Shown piece after piece: positions 57,966-64,000 of a stretch of 64,000 nt of DNA. Where the stretch lies: positions 1 to 64,000 of the IMG/VR virus record IMGVR_UViG_3300036801_000174; one strand, given 5' to 3'. Each line of letters opens with the position of its first letter. Position 1 is the stretch's first letter. Origin of the DNA: a virus. The notes beneath the pieces are model-generated. The model was not told where the DNA came from. It saw only the letters and a program-made list of their open reading frames with translations, and made no database searches. The position numbers were made by a program, and so were the translations under genes.

Positions 57966-58178
57966 ATGGCAGGCCCCGACCCCGCCAGCCCCGTGCCGGC
58001 AGCCACACTCCGCGGCGACTGGTTCACCCGGGGCTGGACAGTGAGCAGCGACGGCACGCAAGCCACAGCCCCGGACGGCACACGCGTGACCGCCAGCTCC
58101 CCGGCAGTCCTGAGAGTGTTCATCCACGCCGCGTGGTGGGACCGGCAGGTCGGGGAAGTTGTGAGTTCAAGAACTTAA
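57966..58178 (+). CDS. 70-aa protein, unknown
   Basis: Leaderless. WFTRGWTVSSDGTQATAPDG and a C-terminal helix (VLRVFIHAAWWDRQVGEVV). It is divergent from the GntR gene and probably controlled by it. Confidence 0.6.
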   Translation: MAGPDPASPVPAATLRGDWFTRGWTVSSDGTQATAPDGTRVTASSPAVLRVFIHAAWWDRQVGEVVSSRT

Positions 58179-58257
58179 GAACCCGCTGACGACCAGGTTG
58201 CCGCCACATGGCAGGAACTACGGAAATCTTTGCCAATAGCCCCACCAGGGCCATACC

Positions 58258-58467
58258 TTAGATGCCCAAAGGTCTGAGCCGCCAGAGGTCAGACATCCGG
58301 CACCTCCGGCGGCCACCAATGACGCCGCGGCGGCGGGCGGTGAACTGACGGCCTGGCCGGCACGCACTCCCGGCAAGGAGGGCAACGGCCGGGACGACCA
58401 CCCCCGCCGCCACGGCCCTCGCATCTTCCCGGCGATCTTCCTGCGGCGACGTCTCAAGGTGTGTCAC
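58258..58467 (-). CDS. doubtful 69-aa ORF
   Basis: GTG 58467. Contains a hydrophobic stretch (AAGVVVPAVALLAG) and a basic Cys-containing tail. It lies in a 410-nt gap (58179-58587) that otherwise shows no gene. Weak support. Confidence 0.3.
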   Translation of the reverse strand: MTHLETSPQEDRREDARAVAAGVVVPAVALLAGSACRPGRQFTARRRGVIGGRRRCRMSDLWRLRPLGI

Positions 58468-58587
58468 CCTTGACTCTGCGTGATGCGCCGGTTACCTGGC
58501 GTTGCCCTCCTTGCCGACACACCAGCCGCCGCCCTCCGGATACGGGGCGGGGCTGCGTGTGGCTGGCGTGGTCTACGTGACGGGGGC

Positions 58588-58923
58588 ATGGCGGTGCGAC
58601 TCAGGGCGGCATGGGCCGCAGCAGGAGCGTTGTGGGCGGCACAGCTCGCCGAGGGCGTGCTTGCGCCGGGCCTGCTCAATGCCGAACTGGGCCTGCTGCT
58701 TGACAGCCTCACGATCGTCGTGACCGTGACCCTCGTCGGCTGGCACCTGCTCGACAGGTGCGGCCTGCGGCCAGCCGTGACACGCGCTGAGTATGAAGCC
58801 AACCGGGACGACATCGAGATGTTCAAGCGTAACTTCAGCCGGGCCAGGCAGGGTATCAAGGAGGCCACCGGGCCCGCAGGCCAGCCACTGCGGTGCGTCC
58901 GCGATGATGAGGCGGCCGGCTAA
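58588..58923 (+). CDS. two-pass membrane protein
   Basis: 111 aa from ATG 58588; an ATG at 58480 would add a non-conserved-looking part. Membrane helices LRAAWAAAGALWAAQLAEGV and LLLDSLTIVVTVTLVGWHLL, then a charged tail. It converges with the XRE repressor gene. Confidence 0.55.
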   Translation: MAVRLRAAWAAAGALWAAQLAEGVLAPGLLNAELGLLLDSLTIVVTVTLVGWHLLDRCGLRPAVTRAEYEANRDDIEMFKRNFSRARQGIKEATGPAGQPLRCVRDDEAAG

Positions 58924-59375
58924 GCGCCCTTGGCCTCCTCCGTCTGGTCCTCTCCGGCGCGTATCTCGGCGATCCGCTCACGGGCCCAGTCCACGATGCC
59001 CAGCCTGAGGTCGTAGTCCATGGCCTCGTCTTGCAGGATGTCCCTGAAGCTGGCCGGGTCGCCCGGCAGCAAGCCGGGGAGGTCCGGCTCCTCGCGGCGC
59101 TCGATCTCCCGCAGGATCTCGGCCGCGTCTGACCTCCCGGCTTCGTCAAGGCGGCCCGGGGTGACGCCGACCGCGTGAGCCATGTGGGCGAGGGTCACCG
59201 CCCTGGCCACGACGGGCTCGTAGGTGCCCTGGCGGGACTCGTAGCCGCTCTCGATCTGCGACCAGCGCGCCTTGCTGACGCCCGCCTCCCGCGCCGCGTC
59301 GGCGGTCCTGGTGTGCGCCGCCTCCCGGGCCAGCCTGATGAGAACGGCTTCGGGGGGCGGTTGCGGTTTGCTCAT
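58920..59375 (-). CDS. XRE-family repressor (CI-like)
   Basis: 151 aa from ATG 59375, TGAGG upstream. HTH at about 18-45 (TADAAREAGVSKARWSQIES), with a C-terminal helical part rich in Glu/Asp/Arg. Divergent from a second XRE gene across a set of TGAAC sites; this is the usual layout of a lysogeny switch. The longer N-terminus is not supported. Confidence 0.8.
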   Translation of the reverse strand: MSKPQPPPEAVLIRLAREAAHTRTADAAREAGVSKARWSQIESGYESRQGTYEPVVARAVTLAHMAHAVGVTPGRLDEAGRSDAAEILREIERREEPDLPGLLPGDPASFRDILQDEAMDYDLRLGIVDWARERIAEIRAGEDQTEEAKGA

Positions 59376-59398
59376 GCGCTGCCTCAGTCCGTAGGTCA

Positions 59399-59512
59399 CC
59401 CGCTGAACTGTACTGAACATATCGCACTGGACAAGCCACGCCGCACTTGCTAAACAATCTTGCAAATTCTGAACGGACTAGCTTGCCAACCCTGTTCAGT
59501 TCAGTCTAGTCT
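59399..59512. promoter_or_regulatory. switch region with TGAAC/GTTCA half-sites
   Basis: CTGAACTGTACTGAACA (59402-59418), TCTGAAC (about 59468), and CTGTTCAGTTCAGTC (59492-59506) repeat TGAAC in both directions. They flank the divergent promoters and are probable operators for the two XRE proteins. Confidence 0.6.
59507..59512 (+). promoter_or_regulatory. leaderless -10 hexamer (TAGTCT, N7, ATG)
   Basis: TAGTCT ends 7 nt before the ATG at 59520, next to the GTTCAGTTCA operator half-sites. Confidence 0.55.
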
Positions 59513-59519
59513 GTTCATC

Positions 59520-59783
59520 ATGACCGATGGAACACAATCAGTCAATCCGGGACCAGGCGGAGCAATCGCCCAGCACCCGGAACGGCTCAAGTGGCGGCGC
59601 ACCGCCAGGGGGCTCGGCCTCAATGAAGCCGCCCGCCGGGCCGAGGTATCCAAGGCCCACCTGTCCATGCTTGAGCGCGGCATCCACGGCGCTTCGCCAG
59701 CCGTCCTGCGGCGTCTCGCGAAGCTCTACAAGTGCAAGATCGCTGACCTCATGCCTGATGACCCTGGCAAGCGTGCGGCATGA
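59520..59783 (+). CDS. XRE-family regulator (Cro-like)
   Basis: 87 aa. HTH LGLNEAARRAEVSKAHLSML then ERGIHGASPAVLRRLAKLY. Small, single-domain, first gene of the rightward early operon, so Cro-like by position. Leaderless ATG. Confidence 0.8.
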   Translation: MTDGTQSVNPGPGGAIAQHPERLKWRRTARGLGLNEAARRAEVSKAHLSMLERGIHGASPAVLRRLAKLYKCKIADLMPDDPGKRAA

Positions 59784-59965
59784 CACTCACCGAGGCCCGC
59801 GAGCGCATCGGCGAAGAGGTCATCTACCGGGCGCATGGCGCCATCGCCGAGGACGGCACGATCTCCAGCGTCGGCGAGCGCTTCGTCTTCGTACGCTACG
59901 CCGGGGACCGGCACTCCAAGGCCACCGATCCGGCAGCACTCACCCTGCTGGCAGGTGCCGCATGA
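59780..59965 (+). CDS. 61-aa protein, unknown
   Basis: ATGA overlap. EEVIYRAHGAIAEDGTISSV and FVFVRYAGDRHSKATD form a small β-domain. Similar proteins follow repressor genes in actinophages. No function. Confidence 0.6.
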   Translation: MTLTEARERIGEEVIYRAHGAIAEDGTISSVGERFVFVRYAGDRHSKATDPAALTLLAGAA

Positions 59966-60117
59966 GCACCCTCGCAGCGTCCGAGCCCATGGACTACATC
60001 TGCCTCGACTGCAAGGGCCACTTCCAGTCCTTCAGCATCTCGCCCGATACCTGCCCGCTGTGCGGTGCAGATTTCCGCGAGCGCGATTGCGCCGACGACG
60101 ACCTGGACGTGACATGA
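59962..60117 (+). CDS. 51-aa zinc-ribbon protein
   Basis: ATGA overlap. CLDCKGHF and CPLCGADF form a four-Cys ribbon; the end is acidic. Part of the early operon. Confidence 0.6.
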   Translation: MSTLAASEPMDYICLDCKGHFQSFSISPDTCPLCGADFRERDCADDDLDVT

Positions 60118-60284
60118 CCGCCAAGCAGGTCCGGAACGACGCAGAGATACGCCTTGGCGGAGCCGACGCGGCGAAGCTCTGGCGGATGACGAGCAGCAAC
60201 GCACGCGGTCTCATCGGCCCGCTCGTGACGACGCTCACCTACCTGGACGAACAGGACAGCAGCAAGGAGACCGACGCGGCCTAG
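60114..60284 (+). CDS. 56-aa helical protein, unknown
   Basis: ATGA overlap. EIRLGGADAAKLWRMTSSNA and LIGPLVTTLTYLDEQD. Followed by a hairpin, so it may end a first transcript unit. Confidence 0.55.
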   Translation: MTAKQVRNDAEIRLGGADAAKLWRMTSSNARGLIGPLVTTLTYLDEQDSSKETDAA

Positions 60285-60293
60285 ACATGCCAC

Positions 60294-60318
60294 GGGCCCG
60301 CGTCAGCAGCGCGGGCCC
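60294..60318. terminator. hairpin, terminator or attenuator
   Basis: GGGCCCGCG (60294-60302) pairs perfectly with CGCGGGCCC (60310-60318) over 7 nt. It divides the early operon between 60284 and 60365. Confidence 0.6.
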
Positions 60319-60364
60319 GGCACGGCGAAACCGAGAACAGATTACCAGAAAGAGGCGAAACCAA

Positions 60365-60640
60365 GTGAACGACCCGATCATGACCCATCCTCCGGGCGCG
60401 GAACTCACCGCCCCCGGCATGGGCGCTCACATCCCGTTCAACTGCACTCCGCATGCGGGCGACGCCTGTCTCTGCAACGGCGTTCCGTCCGTCGTCCTCG
60501 TCATCGGCGAGATCTGCGGCCGGGACATCGCCCTGGTCATCACTGACCCGTCCGTCCTCGCTGAGCTTGAGTACGCGGCCCGGCTGGCGAACGCCCGGCT
60601 GGCGATGTGGGGTCAGGACCACAAGGAGGCTGCCGCATGA
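60365..60640 (+). CDS. 91-aa protein, unknown
   Basis: GTG 60365 with AAGAGG upstream. HIPFNCTPHAGDACLCNGVP then VVLVIGEICGRDIALVI; Cys-containing, αβ. No family was recognised. Confidence 0.6.
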   Translation: MNDPIMTHPPGAELTAPGMGAHIPFNCTPHAGDACLCNGVPSVVLVIGEICGRDIALVITDPSVLAELEYAARLANARLAMWGQDHKEAAA

Positions 60641-60831
60641 GCGTCAGCGCCACCCTCACCGACGATCCGTCCGGCGTGAAACTGACCGTCTACCGCGGCC
60701 CTGCTCTCCCTGGCGGCAGCATGCGCACCCGCTACAAGCTCACCAAGACCGACGGCTCGGAGATCGATCTCGGCATCACCGAGTGGCTTGGGGTGGTCCA
60801 CCTGGCCGAGCGCTGGGGTGAGGTCTCATGA
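60637..60831 (+). CDS. 64-aa protein, unknown
   Basis: ATGA overlap. β-type (SGVKLTVYRGPALPGG; TRYKLTKTDGSEIDLG). No family was recognised. Confidence 0.55.
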   Translation: MSVSATLTDDPSGVKLTVYRGPALPGGSMRTRYKLTKTDGSEIDLGITEWLGVVHLAERWGEVS

Positions 60832-61067
60832 CCGGCCCCGAGCACTACCGCGAGGCCGAAGCGACGCTTAAGCACGCTGAGACCTGCGGCTTCCCCCTGG
60901 CGCAGCAGACGATCATCTACCGCTGCGCCCAGGTCCACGCCACTCTCGCTCTCGCTGCCGCTACGGCCATGAACTTCCCTGTCGGCGACGGCATGACCCA
61001 GGCAGAGCGGACGGCATGGCGCGAGGCGGCGGGGACGCGGGCCAAGGCAGGTGTCTTCAATGCCTGA
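60828..61067 (+). CDS. 79-aa helical protein, unknown
   Basis: ATGA overlap. AEATLKHAETCGFPLAQQTI and AQVHATLALAAATAM give a helical hairpin typical of small actinophage proteins. Function unknown. Confidence 0.6.
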   Translation: MTGPEHYREAEATLKHAETCGFPLAQQTIIYRCAQVHATLALAAATAMNFPVGDGMTQAERTAWREAAGTRAKAGVFNA

Positions 61068-61308
61068 GGCCACTACCTTCCGCATCTCCACGTACCGCAA
61101 ACTCGCCAAGGGCGAGCTCGGGCTCACACAGGCGGCCAGCAACCGCGTGGCCGCAAGCGAAGCGCTCGCTTGGGTGCTGAACGAACTGCCCGATGATGCC
61201 TGGACCGTCACCCATGACGACTCCGGCGACGTCGCCACCATCGTCATTGACTGGTCGCAGGTTCCGGATTCGATCCGCCACCCGAAGATCACTGCGGGGC
61301 GGCGATGA
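61060..61308 (+). CDS. 82-aa protein, unknown
   Basis: Overlaps the previous gene by 8 nt. TFRISTYRKLAKGELGLTQA and DDSGDVATIVIDWSQVPD. No family was recognised. Confidence 0.6.
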   Translation: MPEATTFRISTYRKLAKGELGLTQAASNRVAASEALAWVLNELPDDAWTVTHDDSGDVATIVIDWSQVPDSIRHPKITAGRR

Positions 61309-61523
61309 CCGTCACCCTCGCCCCGGCCGTCCTCACTGACGCCCAGCGGGTCCTGCTCGCCGAGGCCATCGAAGACGCCGTTACGTACCGCCTGCCAGAC
61401 GGTGACTGCGCCGCCTGCCAGACCGCGCCGGACCGGACTTGCGGTGAGCACGTCGCTGACCTTGATAAGGCCGTTGCCTACCGCGTCCTCGCTGAGAACC
61501 TGCGTCTGGGGGCGGCGCTGTGA
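61305..61523 (+). CDS. 72-aa Cys-containing protein
   Basis: ATGA overlap. CAACQTAPDRTCGEH is a possible zinc site between two helices. Conserved-looking in shape with small early actinophage proteins; function unknown. Confidence 0.6.
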   Translation: MTVTLAPAVLTDAQRVLLAEAIEDAVTYRLPDGDCAACQTAPDRTCGEHVADLDKAVAYRVLAENLRLGAAL

Positions 61524-62221
61524 CCGAAACCAAACGCTGCTCAACTTGCGGCAAGACGAAGGCCGCCGATGAGTTCGGCTGGACGAGCAAGGCAAAGCGC
61601 GGGCGCCTGAGCCAGTGCCGCCGTTGCGCTGCCGACGCCGCCCTCAAGCGCTACCACGAGAACCGTGACGCATGTATCGCCCGGATGCGCAAGTACAAGG
61701 CGGAAAACAAGGACCGCCTGCGCGAGCAGGCTGCTGAATACCGGGCCAGGAATCGCGCCCAGCGCCTTGAGCAAGGCCGTCAGCGCTACGCCGAGAATCG
61801 AGAGCAGTACGCAGAACGCTGGGCGCGGTATTACGCGGAGAACCGTGAGCGACTCCTGGAGCGCCATCGCGAATGGGTCGCGGAGAACAAGGAGCAGCAG
61901 GCCGAGTACGGGCACCGGTACTTCCGGGAACTCAAGGGTGCCGTGCTGGCGCACTACGGCGATCCCTGCGCATGCTGCGGCGGCACTGACCGGCTGAGCA
62001 TCGACCACGTTAACGGAGACGGGGCCCAGCATCGTGCGGCTGACGGCCTGGGCAGCAGCGATGCCATGTACCGCTGGCTGATCAGCAACAACTTCCCGGA
62101 GGGCTTTCAGACCCTCTGCTCACGCTGCAACTCAAGCAAGAGCCGCGGCGACCAGTGCCGTCTTGACCATTCACCCGCAGCCTCCGCGCGGCTGCCCCAG
62201 CCCGCAGGGAGCCCGTCATGA
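61520..62221 (+). CDS. HNH endonuclease with coiled-coil linker
   Basis: 233 aa, GTG 61520 (GTGA overlap). N-terminal ribbon (CSTCGKTKAADEF ... CRRC), a long helix of RYAENRE-type repeats (about 40-140), and a C-terminal HNH core (CACCGGTDRLSIDHVNGDG, then LCSRCNSSKS). Zinc-stabilised HNH with intact His-Asn/Asp-type residues. Such enzymes can act in packaging, recombination or homing; here it sits in the early operon. Confidence 0.85.
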   Translation: MTETKRCSTCGKTKAADEFGWTSKAKRGRLSQCRRCAADAALKRYHENRDACIARMRKYKAENKDRLREQAAEYRARNRAQRLEQGRQRYAENREQYAERWARYYAENRERLLERHREWVAENKEQQAEYGHRYFRELKGAVLAHYGDPCACCGGTDRLSIDHVNGDGAQHRAADGLGSSDAMYRWLISNNFPEGFQTLCSRCNSSKSRGDQCRLDHSPAASARLPQPAGSPS

Positions 62222-62805
62222 CCGCCCCCGCAATCAAGCCACACGACAGAACCGGGAACGTGATCTTGCAGCCGAAGGAGCCCGCGGACGTGACCGAGGA
62301 GACGCCCGAGCAGTCCTGGCCCAAGCCACGCGGCGCCCACTTCTCCTTCACCGCCGCGATCCTCGTCGACCATCCGCACCTCGCAGACATTTTCCGCGCC
62401 AACCAGGTCCGGCCGCCGACACCGGACGAGGCCGCGATGTACGAGCAGCGGCTCAGCGACCCCAAGTGGGCGTGGTTGCTAGCCCTGGTTGGCGAGACTC
62501 ACCCGCTGCGGCCCACGGCTGGTCCTGAGCCCGGGCCGATCGTGATCACACGCGAGGAACTGACCCAGGTCTGGGACGAACAGCACCCGGCCGAGCCCGC
62601 TCCCGTCGCTGCCGATCCTGAGCCCGCAGGTGACCCAGCCGAGGCAGGCGAGGACGTCTCCCCGCAGCCGGAAGCCGCTGAGCCAGCACCTGACGCCACG
62701 CAGGTACTCAACCCGGGCGAGGCCATGACGGCGCTCCTGCCGCCCGTGGAGGCACCCACAGCGATGCTGCCGGTCGCGACAGACGAGGACGGGGGCGAGT
62801 CATGA
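62218..62805 (+). CDS. 195-aa acidic Pro/Ala-rich protein
   Basis: ATGA overlap. Residues 30-105 are folded (HFSFTAAILVDHPHLADIF; DPKWAWLLALVGETHPL); the rest is Pro/Glu/Ala-rich and probably disordered. No family was recognised. Confidence 0.6.
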   Translation: MTAPAIKPHDRTGNVILQPKEPADVTEETPEQSWPKPRGAHFSFTAAILVDHPHLADIFRANQVRPPTPDEAAMYEQRLSDPKWAWLLALVGETHPLRPTAGPEPGPIVITREELTQVWDEQHPAEPAPVAADPEPAGDPAEAGEDVSPQPEAAEPAPDATQVLNPGEAMTALLPPVEAPTAMLPVATDEDGGES

Positions 62806-63050
62806 GCACCGCCAGCAGTCAGCAGATGCTCAACATCCTTGCCGATGTCTCAATCGGTCTCGCCATTACGTCGGTGTGCCTGTTCCTGGTCGTCGCGCTC
62901 TGCGCGCTGGCCAAGGGCTACCGCCTGACGGTGTCGCCGCCAGCGCAGCCGAAGCAGGCGCAGCCCAAGCCCACCGTCCCGCCCGGCATGACGACGCCGG
63001 CCCAGCTGGACCGTGACCACGTGGTGAAGCCGGGCGGGGTGAAGTTCTGA
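62802..63050 (+). CDS. 82-aa single-pass membrane protein
   Basis: ATGA overlap. IGLAITSVCLFLVVALCALA is the membrane helix; a Pro/Lys/Gln tail follows. Function unknown. Confidence 0.6.
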   Translation: MSTASSQQMLNILADVSIGLAITSVCLFLVVALCALAKGYRLTVSPPAQPKQAQPKPTVPPGMTTPAQLDRDHVVKPGGVKF

Positions 63051-63433
63051 TGACGCTCGCAACCCTGCCGAACACCCGCCCCGTCTTCGTCCAGCGCCTG
63101 GACCCAGACCGCAGGGCCATTCTCCTGGCCTGGCTCGCAGCCGAAACCCTCGAGTACCCCGAGCGGCTTCCGCAGGCCGCCCAGCGCGTCCTGCTGGCCG
63201 CGTGGGCCGCCGAGACGCTCCAGGGCGTGGTGCTGCAGGAGGCATGGCTGGAGTACCTGTCAGCGGTCCGGCTGGAAGAGGACGTGGACTCCGGGCTCGT
63301 TTCGTGGCAGCAGGTCGAGCCTGAGCTGATCTGCCCGGAACCGGCCGAGGTCGTGCGCGAGATGGCGCATGCCGATGCAGCAGCAGCGCTGAGGATTCTC
63401 GTCCTCGGCGACACCAACGGGGGGACTGACTGA
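63050..63433 (+). CDS. 127-aa helical protein, unknown
   Basis: 1-nt overlap with the gene before. Ala/Leu-rich helices (RAILLAWLAAETLEYPE; AAWAAETLQGVVLQEAWLEY). It precedes the recombination-type gene and may work with it. No family was recognised. Confidence 0.55.
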   Translation: MTLATLPNTRPVFVQRLDPDRRAILLAWLAAETLEYPERLPQAAQRVLLAAWAAETLQGVVLQEAWLEYLSAVRLEEDVDSGLVSWQQVEPELICPEPAEVVREMAHADAAAALRILVLGDTNGGTD

Positions 63434-63434
63434 C

Positions 63435-64000
63435 ATGGAAGAGGCAGAGATCGTGACGGGGGAACTGGTGCCGGTGTCTCCAGCGGCCACGCTGGAGGAG
63501 TATCGGCCGCGGATCGTGATGGCGCCCGAAGAGGCCAAGGCGCTCGACGGCCAGCTGCGCAGCAACATGCGCGCGGTCCTGCACGAGGGCAGCGACTACG
63601 GCCAGATTCCCGGTGCCGGGGACAAGCCGGTCCTGCTGAAGCCGGGGGCGGAGAAGCTGCTCCAGTGGTTCGGGTTCGGACACGCCATGGAGCGCGCCGA
63701 GATCGACACCGACGCGGACGGCGGGCGGCTGGGGGTCACCTACCGCTGCACCGTCACCAAGGGCCTGCCCGATGGCCGCGTGGTCACCGTGGCCATGTGC
63801 GAGGGCTACGCGGGCTACGACGAGGACCGGTTCTTCACCAGCAAGGAGCGCTCCGAGGAGAAGGAACGCGCCAACGCCGAGCGCTACCGGCGCGCGGTCA
63901 ACCCGTCGAAGTGCATGGAGTACCGGGCCCCGTGGAACACGGTCATCAAGATGGCGCAGAAGCGCGCCATGGTCGGTGCCGCGCTCCAGGCCACCAGCGC
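63435..64000 (+). CDS. recombination-type early protein, C-terminus beyond window
   Basis: ATG 63435; at least 188 aa, cut by the window end. DYGQIPGAGDKPVLLKPGAE, LLQWFGFGH, and PWNTVIKMAQKRAMVGAAL match a family of phage/AICE early proteins with an N-T-V-x-K-M-A-x-K-R-A motif, often near RecT/Erf and single-strand DNA-binding genes. A role in DNA recombination or replication is inferred from this company. The missing part may settle it. Confidence 0.6.
   Translation, partial: MEEAEIVTGELVPVSPAATLEEYRPRIVMAPEEAKALDGQLRSNMRAVLHEGSDYGQIPGAGDKPVLLKPGAEKLLQWFGFGHAMERAEIDTDADGGRLGVTYRCTVTKGLPDGRVVTVAMCEGYAGYDEDRFFTSKERSEEKERANAERYRRAVNPSKCMEYRAPWNTVIKMAQKRAMVGAALQATS

Noticed and set aside
1-64000. 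CRISPR array, tRNA or rRNA genes
   Set aside because: No spaced identical repeats or recognisable tRNA/rRNA sequence were seen by eye; a tRNAscan or Infernal run would be decisive.

Overview
The window is GC-rich DNA from a mobile element of an actinomycete. The pointers are a WhiB regulator, DUF6221 and DUF2637 proteins, GTG/TTG starts, and many start codons placed 6-7 nt after a TANNNT hexamer, as in leaderless actinobacterial genes. No chromosomal housekeeping gene, rRNA, tRNA, integrase, endolysin or CRISPR array was recognised. The whole 64 kb therefore looks like one element, open at both ends.

Layout. (1) 1-31.4 kb, mostly minus strand: a siphophage virion module. Read right to left it runs small terminase, large terminase (split by a frameshift at Walker A), portal fused to a 2H phosphoesterase and a MuF-like tail, prohead protease, scaffold, major capsid, connector and terminator proteins, tail tube, tail assembly chaperone with a -1 slippery site, tape measure, minor tail protein and tail fibres. 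Small plus-strand genes sit antisense between these genes, most with their own leaderless promoter. Two HNH genes and a zinc-repeat GIY-YIG gene are also inserted. (2) 31.6-33.4 kb: regulators, tiny basic peptides, a holin-like protein and two good terminators. (3) 33.5-51.2 kb: a module like an actinomycete integrative conjugative element (AICE) or plasmid. It holds an FtsK/TraB-type translocase, a VirD4/TraG-like coupling ATPase, DUF2637 and other membrane proteins, WhiB, a TnpB nuclease inside a chain of ATGA-overlapping genes, a GntR regulator, an XRE-sensor protein paired with a Nudix hydrolase, and a HTH replication-type protein followed directly by an iteron-like array. (4) 51.3-59.4 kb: accessory genes read mostly rightward, including a methyltransferase, many tiny coupled ORFs, a secreted peptide, a probable Acb2/Tad1 cyclic-nucleotide sponge and a second GntR regulator. 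(5) 59.0-64 kb: two divergent XRE repressor genes around a cluster of TGAAC half-sites (a lysis-lysogeny-type switch), then a rightward early operon of overlapping small genes with an HNH nuclease, ending in a truncated recombination-type gene.

Interpretation: the sequence shows phage virion genes and AICE/plasmid transfer and replication genes interleaved without a visible junction. The simplest reading is a temperate phage-plasmid or phage-AICE hybrid that could package itself, replicate as an episome and possibly move by conjugation. A nested insertion of two elements cannot be excluded from this window alone.
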